Shown: positions 1-7,616, counted from the stretch's first letter. The stretch: DNA of 29,350 nt from UBA668 sp966112835 (GCA_966112835.1 CBHWEI010000016.1:1-29350), one strand, 5' to 3'. Notes: a model not told the origin generated them from the letters alone. Made by a program: numbers and translations.

Positions 1-393
1 CTGTACCGGTTGAAGCAGCGCGGCGTGACGCTGGTGCTCACCACGCACTACATGGACGAGGCCGAGCAGCTGTGCGATCGGCTGGTGGTGATGGACGGCG
101 GCCGCATCGTGGCCGAAGGCTCGCCGCGTGGGCTCATCGAGCAGCACTCCACGCGCGAGGTGCTGGAGCTGCGCTACCCCGCCGGCACCAACGAGGAGCG
201 CGCCCCCGACGTGGCCGGCATCGGCGATCGCGCCGAACTGCTGCCCGACCGCGTGCTCATCTACGCGCACGACGGCGAGGCCGCACTGGCCGAGGTGCAC
301 GCCCGTGGCAGCCATCCCGAGTCGGCACTGGTGCGCCGCAGCTCGCTGGAAGACGTCTTCCTCCGGCTCACCGGCCGGACGCTGGTCGAGTGA
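1..393 (+). CDS. ABC transporter ATP-binding protein, C-terminal part (5' end outside window)
   Basis: The frame is open from base 1, so the gene begins upstream and only about the last 130 residues are visible. The segment TTHYMDEAEQLCDRL is the H-loop region of an ABC ATPase, with the switch histidine in TTH; it is followed by the usual VMDGGRIVAEGSP strand-turn. The Walker A, signature and Walker B motifs would lie upstream. The rest (residues ~50-130) is the variable C-terminal extension seen in DrrA/NodI-type exporter ATPases. It would hydrolyse ATP in the cytoplasm to drive the two membrane proteins encoded immediately downstream, whose reading frames overlap in a chain. The substrate (lipid, polysaccharide or drug) cannot be read from this fragment. 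Confidence 0.9.
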   Translation: MYRLKQRGVTLVLTTHYMDEAEQLCDRLVVMDGGRIVAEGSPRGLIEQHSTREVLELRYPAGTNEERAPDVAGIGDRAELLPDRVLIYAHDGEAALAEVHARGSHPESALVRRSSLEDVFLRLTGRTLVE

Positions 394-1184
394 GCATGCG
401 CCTCGCCACCCCGGCGCCGATGCGCGTCTGGGAAGGCCACTTCCGGCTGTACCGCACCATCTGGCGTTCGAACGTGCTCGCCTCGATGCTGCAGCCGTTC
501 CTCTACCTGTTGGGCATGGGCCTGGGCGTGGGCGCGCTGGTGGACCGCGGCAACGATTCGGCCCAGCTGCTCGACGGGCTGACCTACTTCCAGTTCCTCG
601 GGCCGGGCCTCATCGTCACCACGGCAATGATGGTCACCTCGTCCGAGGCCATGTGGCCGGTGCTCGGCGGGTTCAAGTGGCAGAGCGGCTTCCACGCGGC
701 GGCGGCCACCCCGCTGTCGCCGTCGGACATCGCCGGCGGCGTGTTCCTGTGGCACGCCACGAAGGCGCTCATCGCCGGGTCGGGTGTGGCCGTGGTGCTG
801 GCGCTGTTCGAACAGACCCGCTCCATCGGCTTGCCGCTCGCCGTGCTGTTCGGCGGCCTGACGGGTCTGGCGTTCTCGTCGGTCATCACCGCGTGGACCG
901 CGACGCGAGAACAGGACTTCTCGTTCCCGAACATCAACCGGTTCGTGGTCACGCCGCTGTTCCTCTTCGGTGGCGCGTTCTACCCCATCAGCCAGTTGCC
1001 CACCTGGATGCAGTGGTTCGCCTGCGCCACTCCGTTGTGGCACGGCGTCGAGCTGGCCCGCGATGCGGTGAACCACCGGCTCGAGTGGGGCGCCACGCTG
1101 GTGCACATCGCCTACCTTTTGCTGTTCGTCGCGTTCGGCTGGTGGTCGGCGCGGCGCACCTTCGCCAAGCGGTTGGGTCGATGA
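390..1184 (+). CDS. ABC-2 type transporter permease (first of two)
   Basis: A 264-residue polytopic membrane protein of the ABC-2/NodJ type. Hydrophobic segments alternate across the length, and the family-typical stretch GGAFYPISQLPTWMQW followed by TPLWHGVELAR lies in the C-terminal third, as in NodJ and DrrB. I place the start at GTG 390, which overlaps the ATPase stop as GTGA; ATG 396 two codons later is equally possible, and neither has a good Shine-Dalgarno sequence, as expected for a coupled gene. It should form the membrane channel of an exporter with the next permease, powered by the upstream ATPase. The substrate is unknown. Confidence 0.9.
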   Translation: MSMRLATPAPMRVWEGHFRLYRTIWRSNVLASMLQPFLYLLGMGLGVGALVDRGNDSAQLLDGLTYFQFLGPGLIVTTAMMVTSSEAMWPVLGGFKWQSGFHAAAATPLSPSDIAGGVFLWHATKALIAGSGVAVVLALFEQTRSIGLPLAVLFGGLTGLAFSSVITAWTATREQDFSFPNINRFVVTPLFLFGGAFYPISQLPTWMQWFACATPLWHGVELARDAVNHRLEWGATLVHIAYLLLFVAFGWWSARRTFAKRLGR

Positions 1185-1990
1185 GCGTCCTCACCGAGCT
1201 CCCGCTGCGCATCGTGCCGACGCAGATCCTGCAGGCGCGTCGTCCGCAGCGCATGCTCGAACGGCAGTGGATCGTCAACCGCCGCGGCGGCTGGATGATC
1301 GTGCTCAGCGGCTTCTTCGAGCCGCTCTTCTACCTGCTGTCCATCCGCGTCGGCTTCGGCGCGCTGGTCGGCGACGTCACCGATGGCGGGAAGGTGCTGC
1401 CGTACGACCAGTTCGTCGCGCCGGCACTGTTCGCCGCGTCGGCCATGAACGGCAGCATCTACGAGGCCACCAACATCTTCTTCAAACTGAAGTACGAGAA
1501 GACGTACGACGCCGTGCTGGCCACGCCCATGACGTCGGGCGACGTCGCCGTGGGCGAGATGCTCTACGCCACGATGCGCGGCTCGATCTACTCGGTGGCG
1601 TTCCTGTTCACCATGTGGATGCTGGGCATGACGGCGTCGTGGTGGTCGCTGGCCATGCTGCCGGTGGCGGCGCTCATCTCGTTCGCGTTCAGTGCGGTGG
1701 CCATCGCCGCCACCACCTACATGCGCACGTGGGCCGACTTCGAGTACGTGCCGTCGCTCACGCTGCCCATGTTCCTGTTCTCGGCCACGTTCTACCCGCT
1801 GTCGAGCTACGGCCAGTGGAGGTGGGTGGCCCAGCTGAGCCCGCTGTACCACGGCGTCGCAGTGGTGCGCGGGCTGAACCAGGGCGTGCTGCAGTGGTCG
1901 TACCTCGCCCACCTCAGCGTACTGGTGGCCATGGGCCTGTTCGGCATCACCGTCACCGCGCGGCGCATCGAGCACCTGCTGCTGAAGTAG
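1181..1990 (+). CDS. ABC-2 type transporter permease (second of two)
   Basis: A 269-residue membrane protein starting at ATG 1181, which overlaps the stop of the preceding permease as ATGA, so the three genes are one translationally coupled operon. It has the same fold signature as its neighbour: a hydrophobic segment near residues 40-60, a cluster of membrane segments in the middle, and SATFYPLSSYGQWRWVAQ followed by SPLYHGVAVVRG near the C-terminus. Two different permeases beside one ATPase suggest a heterodimeric exporter. The operon ends here; the next gene is on the other strand only six bases away, with no recognisable terminator between them. Confidence 0.9.
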   Translation: MSVLTELPLRIVPTQILQARRPQRMLERQWIVNRRGGWMIVLSGFFEPLFYLLSIRVGFGALVGDVTDGGKVLPYDQFVAPALFAASAMNGSIYEATNIFFKLKYEKTYDAVLATPMTSGDVAVGEMLYATMRGSIYSVAFLFTMWMLGMTASWWSLAMLPVAALISFAFSAVAIAATTYMRTWADFEYVPSLTLPMFLFSATFYPLSSYGQWRWVAQLSPLYHGVAVVRGLNQGVLQWSYLAHLSVLVAMGLFGITVTARRIEHLLLK

Positions 1991-1996
1991 CGCCGG

Positions 1997-3151
1997 TCAG
2001 CCGCCTGCCAGCAGCTCGTTCACCCGCATCGCCTGGCGCAGTTGGTGGTCGCGCTCGGCGGCGCTCGGCGCGTGGTGCGCCGCCCGCGCGTACAGCGCGG
2101 CCGCGGTGTGCAGGTCGCCCTGCATCTCGTGCAGGTGGGCCGCCACCGCGTCGCGCCGGGGCACGCCGTCGGGCACTTCGGCCAGTGCAGCCAGGCCGGC
2201 GTCGGCGCCCTGCGCTTCACCGACGGCCACCGCGCGGTTCAGGCGCACCACGGGCGTGTCGGCCAGGCGCAGCAGCTCGTCGTACCACTCGACGATCTGC
2301 GGCCAGTCCGTCTCCTCGAAGTGCGCCGCGTCGGCGTGCAGCGCGGCGATGGCCGCCTGGGCCTGGTACTCGCCCAGCCGGTCGCGCGCGAGCGCAGCCT
2401 GCAGCACCACCACACCCTCGGCGACGAGCGACCGATCCCACGTGGACCGGTCCTGCTCCGCAAGAGGGACGATGCGTCCGTCGGCGCCGGTGCGGCCGGC
2501 GCGCCGGGCGTGGTGCAGCAGCATGAGGGCCAGCAGGCCGTGCACCTCCGGCTCGTCGACCGAGCCGGCCAGTTGCCGAGTGAGGCGGATGGCCTCGGCG
2601 GTCAGGTCGATGTCGCCCGAGTAGCCCTCGTTGAAGATGAGGTAGAGCACGCGCATGACGACGGTGATGTCGCCGGCGCGGTCGATGCCCGACTGCGCCA
2701 CGGTGCGCTTGGCGCGGCTGATGCGTTGCGCCATGGTGGGCTCGGGCACCAGGTACGCCTGGGCGATCTGGCGAGTCGTCAGGCCACCGACCGCCCGCAG
2801 GGTGAGGGCGACGGCGGCCGGCGGCGACAGGTCGGGGTGGGCGCACAGGAAGTACAGCTGCAGCGTGTCGTCGTCGCTCGGCGCGGTGTCGGCCGGCGCC
2901 GGTTGGTCCAGGAACCGGGCCTCGCGGTCGCGTCGTGACGCGTCGGCGCGGGCCAGGTCCAGGAATGCACGCCAGGCGACCGTGACGAGCCACGCCGTGG
3001 CGTCGTTGGGCGGGTTGTCCGCCCATGTCTCGGTGGCCTTCACGAGTGCCAGCTGCACGGCGTCCTCGGCCGTCGCGAAGTCGGCGCCGCGGCGGACGAG
3101 GACGCTGAGCACGCGGGGCACGGCCTCGCGCAGCTGCAGTTCGTCGATCAT
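1997..3151 (-). CDS. ECF42-type RNA polymerase sigma factor with C-terminal TPR-like extension
   Basis: A 384-residue sigma factor. Region 2 lies at about residues 10-75 (including DAVQLALVKATETW) and region 4 at about 105-160, where LTTRQIAQAYLVPEPTMAQR is the helix-turn-helix. The remaining ~220 residues are the alpha-helical (DUF6596, TPR-like) extension that separates the ECF42 group from ordinary ECF factors. The start is ATG 3151, sharing one base with the stop of the upstream DGPF gene (TGATG), so it is translationally coupled; a longer frame upstream would overlap that gene and lacks homology. Pairing with a DGPF/YCII protein is the ECF42 hallmark. No anti-sigma gene is nearby, consistent with control through the C-terminal extension and partner. 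The inducing signal is unknown. Confidence 0.9.
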   Translation of the reverse strand: MIDELQLREAVPRVLSVLVRRGADFATAEDAVQLALVKATETWADNPPNDATAWLVTVAWRAFLDLARADASRRDREARFLDQPAPADTAPSDDDTLQLYFLCAHPDLSPPAAVALTLRAVGGLTTRQIAQAYLVPEPTMAQRISRAKRTVAQSGIDRAGDITVVMRVLYLIFNEGYSGDIDLTAEAIRLTRQLAGSVDEPEVHGLLALMLLHHARRAGRTGADGRIVPLAEQDRSTWDRSLVAEGVVVLQAALARDRLGEYQAQAAIAALHADAAHFEETDWPQIVEWYDELLRLADTPVVRLNRAVAVGEAQGADAGLAALAEVPDGVPRRDAVAAHLHEMQGDLHTAAALYARAAHHAPSAAERDHQLRQAMRVNELLAGG

Positions 3152-3558
3152 CACTCGCGGATGACCGGCGGCACTGTCAGGAAGGGGCGCACCTCGAGCC
3201 ATTCGTGGATGGGTCGGCCACCGGCGCCCGGCGCCGACGACAGCTCACCGGCCAGCTCGATGGCGCGTGCCTCGTCGGCGACGTCGACGATCATCCACCC
3301 GGCGATCAGGTCCTTGGTCTCGGCGAAGGGGCCGTCGACGACGGGCGGGCGACCGTCGCCGTCGTGGCGCACCCACATGCCCTCCGGGGCCAGGGCTTCG
3401 CCGTCGACGAACTCGCCGGTGACGCGCAGGCGGTCGGCGAAGTCGTCCATGAACTCGATGTGGGCGTCGAACTCTTCGCGCGTCCACTGGTCCATGGGCA
3501 CGTTGTTCACCGGCTCGGGTGCGCCGCGGTAGTGCTTCAGGAAGAGGTACTTGGGCAT
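3151..3558 (-). CDS. YCII-related DGPF-family protein, partner of ECF42 sigma factor
   Basis: A 135-residue cytoplasmic protein beginning MPKYLFLKHYRG and carrying the family motif DGPFAETKDLIAGW in its second half, followed by a C-terminal PIHEWLEVRPF that is also typical. It belongs to the YCII/DGPF (PhnB-like ferredoxin-like fold) group whose genes accompany ECF42 sigma factors; a biochemical activity has not been firmly established. The start at ATG 3558 is fixed by AAGGAG six bases upstream (3565-3570 on the complementary strand). It is the first gene of a two-gene operon with the sigma factor and lies just behind the candidate ECF42 promoter at 3609-3635, so it is probably an auto-activated target. 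Confidence 0.93.
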   Translation of the reverse strand: MPKYLFLKHYRGAPEPVNNVPMDQWTREEFDAHIEFMDDFADRLRVTGEFVDGEALAPEGMWVRHDGDGRPPVVDGPFAETKDLIAGWMIVDVADEARAIELAGELSSAPGAGGRPIHEWLEVRPFLTVPPVIRE

Positions 3559-3577
3559 CGTGGTCTCCTTGGTGTGG

Positions 3578-3598
3578 ACGTGGCCCCAGCGGCCACGT
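3578..3598 (-). promoter_or_regulatory. Perfect 8-bp hairpin in the DGPF leader
   Basis: On the minus strand ACGTGGCC, a five-base loop (gctgg) and GGCCACGT form an uninterrupted 8-bp stem. It lies between the predicted transcription start (about 3602) and the AAGGAG ribosome-binding site at 3565-3570, within the first few leader nucleotides. It could stabilise the 5' end or modulate translation. It is not a terminator, because no U-tract follows. Confidence 0.5.
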
Positions 3599-3608
3599 TC
3601 ACACACAG

Positions 3609-3635
3609 GACGGAGTCGTACCCGCCGTTTCGACA
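3609..3635 (-). promoter_or_regulatory. Candidate ECF42-dependent promoter upstream of the DGPF gene
   Basis: On the minus strand TGTCGA (complement of 3630-3635) and CGTC (complement of 3609-3612) are separated by 17 bases. From memory the published ECF42 promoter is TGTCGA at -35 and CGA/TC at -10, so both elements match. A transcript would start near 3602 and give a leader of about 45 bases to ATG 3558. The match is seen; activity is inferred. Confidence 0.75.
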
Positions 3636-3682
3636 GGTTCGACCCAATTCTTCCGCGATGCCGCGCCGAGTGCGGGCGCCGG

Positions 3683-4534
3683 TCAGACCGGCACGGTCAC
3701 GCGCACGGCCTCGGCCAGCGTCGTGGGCGCACGGCCGATGAGCTCGCGCAACGTGTCGGACGGGCCGTCCAGGTCGCCCCGACCGATGCCCAGGTCGGCG
3801 TCGACCAGGAAGTGCACCAGGCCCTCGGGCAGCCCGGCGCCGGACAGGATGCCGCGCAGCTGGTCGGCGGGAAGGTCCATGTAGGGCAGCTCGCGGCCCA
3901 CGTGGGCCGACACCGTCGCGGCAAGTTCGGTGAGCGTGAACGGGTGGCCGGCCAGTTCGTACGTGCCGCCCCAGCGGGAGCGGTCGGCCAGCACCGCCGC
4001 GTCGGCAGCCGCGTAGTCGGCACGGGTGGCGGCGGCCACGTGGCCGTTGCCCGCGGCACCCACGAACGCGCCGTTGGCGAGCGCCGGGCCGAGCTGCTCG
4101 GTGTAGTTCTCGATGTACCAGCCGTGGCGCAGGCGGGTGGTGGTGAACGGTGCCGCGGCGAGCAGCTCCTCGGTGGCCTTGTGCTCGACGGCGGCGAACA
4201 GCGGCGAGGTGTCGGCGCGCAGGATGCTGGTGTAGGCGAGGTGCTCGACCCCGGTGGCGGCCGCGGCGTCGATGACGGCCCGGTGCTGCGGCACCCGCAC
4301 GCCGGTGTCGCTGGCCGAGATGAGCAGCACCTGGGTGACGCCGTCGAGCGCGGCGGCGATGGTGTCGGGGCGCTCGTAGTCCAGTTCGCGGACCGTCACG
4401 CCCTGTGCCGCGATGTCGGCGAGGGCATCGGGGCGGCGGGCGCCGGCGACCACGGAGGTGGCGCCGACACGTTCGACGAGCTCGGCGACGACGAGGCGTC
4501 CGAGGTGTCCGGTGCTGCCGGTGACGAGAATCAT
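3683..4534 (-). CDS. QorB-like NmrA-family NAD(P)H-dependent quinone reductase
   Basis: A 283-residue Rossmann protein of the atypical SDR/NmrA type. The N-terminal VTGSTGHLGR is the glycine-rich NAD(P)-binding loop (residues ~5-14), followed by GARRP, where cofactor selectivity is set. RHGWYIENYTE in the middle matches the conserved segment of YtfG/QorB (NAD(P)H:quinone oxidoreductase type 2). The start ATG 4534 is preceded by AGGAGG (complement of 4540-4545) at five bases. It is divergent from an HxlR regulator, the same arrangement as ytfG-ytfH in E. coli and qor2-qorR in Corynebacterium, which supports a role in reducing quinones or related electrophiles under redox control. The exact substrate is inferred. 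Confidence 0.85.
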   Translation of the reverse strand: MILVTGSTGHLGRLVVAELVERVGATSVVAGARRPDALADIAAQGVTVRELDYERPDTIAAALDGVTQVLLISASDTGVRVPQHRAVIDAAAATGVEHLAYTSILRADTSPLFAAVEHKATEELLAAAPFTTTRLRHGWYIENYTEQLGPALANGAFVGAAGNGHVAAATRADYAAADAAVLADRSRWGGTYELAGHPFTLTELAATVSAHVGRELPYMDLPADQLRGILSGAGLPEGLVHFLVDADLGIGRGDLDGPSDTLRELIGRAPTTLAEAVRVTVPV

Positions 4535-4603
4535 GGGTGCCTCCTGGGCGGTGGTGGTGGGGGCGGCCACTGGCGGGCGACCGTGCGATGGAGGCTATGA
4601 GGA

Positions 4604-4620
4604 ACTTACTGTGAGTAAGT
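4604..4620. promoter_or_regulatory. Palindrome 1 in the qorB-hxlR intergenic region, probable HxlR operator
   Basis: ACTTACT-gtg-AGTAAGT is a perfect 7-bp inverted repeat with a three-base spacer, in the 111-bp gap between the divergent reductase and HxlR genes. HxlR dimers bind sites of this size and AT-richness, and the stretch stands out from the surrounding GC-rich sequence. It overlaps palindrome 2 by three bases. Confidence 0.7.
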
Positions 4621-4642
4621 ACCTACTTCTTGGTAAGGTACT
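4618..4642. promoter_or_regulatory. Palindrome 2, overlapping the HxlR gene -10 box
   Basis: AGTACCT and AGGTACT form a perfect 7-bp inverted repeat separated by 11 bases. The right half overlaps the TAAGGT box (4634-4639) six bases before the HxlR start, so a bound dimer would block the regulator's own promoter. This suggests autorepression. The repeat is seen; binding is inferred. Confidence 0.6.
4634..4639 (+). promoter_or_regulatory. TANNNT -10 box of the HxlR gene, leaderless architecture
   Basis: TAAGGT is followed by six bases and then ATG 4646. No Shine-Dalgarno sequence precedes the start. The spacing places the transcription start at or next to the A of ATG, the leaderless arrangement common in actinobacteria. 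Confidence 0.6.
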
Positions 4643-4645
4643 GGC

Positions 4646-5041
4646 ATGATCGTCCGTCACGAGTCACCCGGTGCCGGTCTGCGCGACCACCTGCGCACCC
4701 AGCGCGGCAACGTGTACGCCCCCGACTGTCCGTCGCGAGCACTGCTGGACCACGTCACCACCCGCTGGGGTGTGCTGGTGCTCGCACTCCTGCTCGAGCG
4801 GCCGCACCGGTTCAGCGAGCTGGCCGACACGGTGGCCGGCGTGAGCGACAAGATGCTGTCGCAGACGCTGAAGACGTTGGTCGCCGACGGCTTCGTCAAC
4901 CGTGCCGTCGACGCCGGCCCCCCGGTGCGGGTCGAGTACGAGCTCACCGAGGTGGGTGTGGAGGTGGCCACCCGCGTGGCCGAGCTGGTCGAGTGGCTCG
5001 AGGTGAACGTGGGCGACGTGCTCGCCCGGGCGCACGGCTGA
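4646..5041 (+). CDS. HxlR-family (QorR-like) redox-sensing transcriptional regulator
   Basis: A 131-residue winged-helix protein. The HxlR core spans about residues 28-120: CPSRALLDHVTTRWGVLVL, then HRFSELADTVAGVSDKMLSQ as the recognition region and TLKTLVADGFVNR leading into the wing. Cys28 is the only cysteine and lies just before the first core helix, as in QorR of Corynebacterium and related thiol-switch HxlR proteins, so intersubunit disulfide formation is a plausible sensing mechanism (inference). It probably represses the divergent quinone reductase and itself through the palindromes at 4604-4642. The downstream GNAT gene starts six bases after its stop and may be cotranscribed. Confidence 0.9.
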   Translation: MIVRHESPGAGLRDHLRTQRGNVYAPDCPSRALLDHVTTRWGVLVLALLLERPHRFSELADTVAGVSDKMLSQTLKTLVADGFVNRAVDAGPPVRVEYELTEVGVEVATRVAELVEWLEVNVGDVLARAHG

Positions 5042-5047
5042 GCCCGC

Positions 5048-5536
5048 GTGAGCTCGCCCGACCTGACGCTGGTGCCCTACCGGCCGGAATGGGCCGCGAC
5101 GGTCGCGTCGTGGGCGGCCACTGTCGAGGAGGCCATGGCCTGGTGTTCGGCCGGCGACGTGCCGATCCCGGCGTCGACGGTGGAGCAGTGGGCGTCGGCC
5201 GACGACGTCGAGGTGTGGGCTCTCCTCGACGTCGACGAGGTGGTGGCCTATGGCGAGGTGTGGACCGACGACGAGGAAGCCGAGACCGAACTGGCGCACC
5301 TCATCGTCGCTCCTTCACGGCGCGGCGCCGGCGTCGGGGTCGTGCTGGTCCGGGCGCTCGCTGAGCGCGCCTCGGCTGTGTACCCCGACGTGTACATGAG
5401 GATGCGCCCCGACAACGTCGCGGCGTTGCGCTGCTACGCCCGCGCCGGGTTCGCTCCGCTCAGCGCCGCCGACACGGATCGGTTCAACGAGGGCCAGCCC
5501 ACGCGCTACGTGTGGCTCCGTCTCAGTCGCGGGTAG
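5048..5536 (+). CDS. GNAT-family N-acetyltransferase
   Basis: A 162-residue protein starting at GTG 5048. The acetyl-CoA binding motif A is visible as LIVAPSRRGAGVGVVLV, with the RRGAGVG pyrophosphate loop near residue 98, and motif B follows in NVAALRCYARAGFAPL. The substrate cannot be told from the sequence. The gene lies six bases behind the HxlR gene, so it is probably in the same transcript. Its last 14 bases overlap, tail to tail, the end of the amidohydrolase gene on the other strand. Confidence 0.85.
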   Translation: MSSPDLTLVPYRPEWAATVASWAATVEEAMAWCSAGDVPIPASTVEQWASADDVEVWALLDVDEVVAYGEVWTDDEEAETELAHLIVAPSRRGAGVGVVLVRALAERASAVYPDVYMRMRPDNVAALRCYARAGFAPLSAADTDRFNEGQPTRYVWLRLSRG

Positions 5537-7208
5537 CGATCTGGCCGGCCCGCGCGTCGGCGATATAGCCGTCGTCGGCCGTCCACGTGACGTCGCCGTT
5601 CACGACCACCTGGTGCACGCCCTCCTGGCGGCGGATCCAACGGACGCCGTCGCCGGGGAAGTCGTCGGAGGCGATCTCGGGCCCGCGGCCGATGTGGTCG
5701 GCGTCGAACACCACGACGTCGGCGGCATTGCCGGCGGCCAGCAGGCCACGGCCCTTCAGGCCCCAGATGCTGGCCGGGTCGAGCGTGATCTTCTTCACTG
5801 CGGCCTCGAGGGTGAGCGACCGCGTGCCGCGCACGAACTCGCTGAACAGGTAGCCGGTGTCGCCGAAGGTGGAGAACGAGCCCACGTGCGCGCCACCGTC
5901 GGACGCGCCGACGTGCACGTACGGGTGCGCCAGCAGGTCGCCCACCACCGGCGAGTTGTCGTGGCCGATGGACGCGCGGATGAACCACGTGCCCAGGTCC
6001 TCGTCGAGCGCGAGGTCCACCACGGTGTCGCCGTGGGTGGTGCCGCGCTCGCGAGCGATGTCGTCGATGCTGCGGCCGATGAGGTCGTCGTTGCGGTCGT
6101 GCACCACGTCGCGCACCACGAAGCCGCCGGCACCGAGGCCGCCGTTGGGGCGCTTCGACAGCGAGTTCATCTCGGCCACCAGCGCGTCGCGTCCGGCGGC
6201 CACGGCGGCGAGCTTCTCGCCGTGATCGCGGATGGAGGCGACCTTCCACCACGACGGCATGGTGAGCAGCATCAGGCTGCGCTGCTCGAGCGTGAAGCTG
6301 ATGTCGATGGGCCGGGTCTGCACCTGCGGCCACACGGCGGCGCCGCGCGCTCGGGCCGCTTCGACCGCGCCCATCACCCGAGCGACACCCTTGTGGTTGG
6401 CGTCGGAGTGGAACAGCGGCGACAGCGTGGTGGTGATGCCGTGGCGCAGCGACAGCTCGGCCAGCTGCTCGATGCGGGCGATCGTGAGCTCGGTGTCGTA
6501 GAACTCGTGCACGATCTGCAGCACGGCGTCGCACTCGCCCAGCACGGCCGACAGTGCATCGAGCTCCTCCGGCGCTGCCCAACGGCTGGGCACCGGGCGG
6601 TAGTGCTCGTCGATGTCGACGAAGCTGGTGCTCAGGCCCACCGCGCCGGCGTCGAGGCAGGTGCGCAGCACATCGGCCATGGCGCGGATCTCGGCGGCGT
6701 CGGCGGCGCGGGTCTGCGCCTCGGGACCCATCACGAACATGCGCAACACCGAATGACCCACCAGCGGCGCCACATTGAGGGCGATGTTCTGGGCCAGCGC
6801 GTCGATCCACCCGCCGAAGCTCTCGCCCCAACGCCAGTCCACACCTGCGGCGAACGCGGCCTCGGGCATCTCCTCGATGAGACGGAACATGCGGCTGAAC
6901 GAATCCCGCTGGTCGATGCGCAGCGGCGCCAGCGACAGCGAGCAGTTGCCCGGCACCACGGTGGTGACGCCGTGCTCGATGGCGGGGAAGGCGTACGGGT
7001 CGAAGCACAGCTGCGCGTCGTAGTGCGTGTGCGGGTCGATGAAGCCCGGCGCGACCACACGGCCGGTGGCGTCGACCTCGCGGCGTGCCTCGCCGGCGCG
7101 ACCGCCGACGGCGACCACCCGACCGTTCACGATGGACAGGTCGCCGTGGCGGCCCGGCAGGCCGGAGCCGTCGACGATGAACCCGTTACGGATGACGAGA
7201 TCGAGCAT
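5523..7208 (-). CDS. N-acyl-D-amino-acid deacylase-type amidohydrolase
   Basis: A 561-residue member of the D-aminoacylase branch of the amidohydrolase superfamily. The N-terminal composite beta-sandwich gives LVIRNGFIVDGSGLPG, then the metal-binding GFIDPHTHYDAQ (His60 and His62) leads into the TIM barrel. VPGNCSLSLAPL (Cys89) corresponds to the cysteine that bridges or coordinates metal in D-aminoacylases. Later metal ligands or catalytic residues are visible in IVHEF, SPLFHSDAN and GASDGGAH. Such enzymes hydrolyse N-acyl-D-amino acids or related cyclic amides; the substrate here is uncertain. Its start overlaps the 3' end of the preceding 81-residue gene by 23 bases, and it is the last gene of a five-gene operon. 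Confidence 0.9.
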   Translation of the reverse strand: MLDLVIRNGFIVDGSGLPGRHGDLSIVNGRVVAVGGRAGEARREVDATGRVVAPGFIDPHTHYDAQLCFDPYAFPAIEHGVTTVVPGNCSLSLAPLRIDQRDSFSRMFRLIEEMPEAAFAAGVDWRWGESFGGWIDALAQNIALNVAPLVGHSVLRMFVMGPEAQTRAADAAEIRAMADVLRTCLDAGAVGLSTSFVDIDEHYRPVPSRWAAPEELDALSAVLGECDAVLQIVHEFYDTELTIARIEQLAELSLRHGITTTLSPLFHSDANHKGVARVMGAVEAARARGAAVWPQVQTRPIDISFTLEQRSLMLLTMPSWWKVASIRDHGEKLAAVAAGRDALVAEMNSLSKRPNGGLGAGGFVVRDVVHDRNDDLIGRSIDDIARERGTTHGDTVVDLALDEDLGTWFIRASIGHDNSPVVGDLLAHPYVHVGASDGGAHVGSFSTFGDTGYLFSEFVRGTRSLTLEAAVKKITLDPASIWGLKGRGLLAAGNAADVVVFDADHIGRGPEIASDDFPGDGVRWIRRQEGVHQVVVNGDVTWTADDGYIADARAGQIATRD

Positions 7209-7431
7209 GTGCGTCTCCCAGTTGTTCCAGGGCCGGGAGCACGGTGCTCCACGGCCGCCCCACGAGGTCGTCGACCGAACCGATGCCGGCCTGGTCGAGC
7301 GATGCGAGGCACGCTTCTTCGTCCAGCGAGATGGTGGCCGTGCCGCCGTTGGCGTACGTCAGCTCCACCTCGATCTCGGCGCGCCCGTCGTGGCCACCGA
7401 CCACCGTGGCGCGCGAGATGACCGCGGTCAT
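7186..7431 (-). CDS. Small conserved-looking protein of unknown function (81 aa)
   Basis: An 81-residue protein starting at ATG 7431, which overlaps the stop of the 62-residue gene as ATGA. Its 3' end runs 23 bases into the amidohydrolase gene, so it is translationally embedded in the operon. The sequence has an N-terminal beta-rich half (RAEIEVELTYANGGTATISL) and a helical C-terminal half ending LPALEQLGDAHARSRHP. I do not recognise a domain. There is no signal peptide or membrane segment, and the composition is acidic. The tight packing suggests it works with the amidohydrolase, perhaps as a small subunit or chaperone; this is inference. Confidence 0.7.
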   Translation of the reverse strand: MTAVISRATVVGGHDGRAEIEVELTYANGGTATISLDEEACLASLDQAGIGSVDDLVGRPWSTVLPALEQLGDAHARSRHP

Positions 7432-7616
7432 CGGGCCGGCGGGGGCTCGGTGAACACGATGTCGCTGGGCAGCAGACCCACGGTGCGCCGTGCCGCCAGG
7501 TGCAGGTTCCACGACAGCAGCTGCTGCGCTGCGTCGTCGACGCCCGGCATCTCACGGGCGGCGAGCGTCGCCAGGTCGTCGCCGGCCTGGGGATACACGA
7601 AGTGGCGCGCCGTCAT
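7428..7616 (-). CDS. Small LysM-like protein (62 aa)
   Basis: A 62-residue protein starting at ATG 7616, 24 bases after the end of the preceding gene. The pattern FVYPQAGDDLATLAAREMPG, LLSWNLHLA, GLLPSDIVFTEPP resembles one LysM or phage-tail-X type repeat: a Y/V-x-GD-L-x-x-LA start, a central WN and an LLPSD-I-x-P end. It has no signal peptide, so it would be cytoplasmic and unlikely to bind cell-wall glycan unless exported by another route. The assignment is by motif spacing only. Its stop overlaps the start of the 81-residue gene. Confidence 0.6.
   Translation of the reverse strand: MTARHFVYPQAGDDLATLAAREMPGVDDAAQQLLSWNLHLAARRTVGLLPSDIVFTEPPPAR

Noticed and set aside
128..1180. N-terminal extension of the second permease reading through the ATPase and first permease
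   Set aside because: It is an out-of-frame shadow; family similarity begins at ATG 1181, which overlaps the upstream stop as ATGA.
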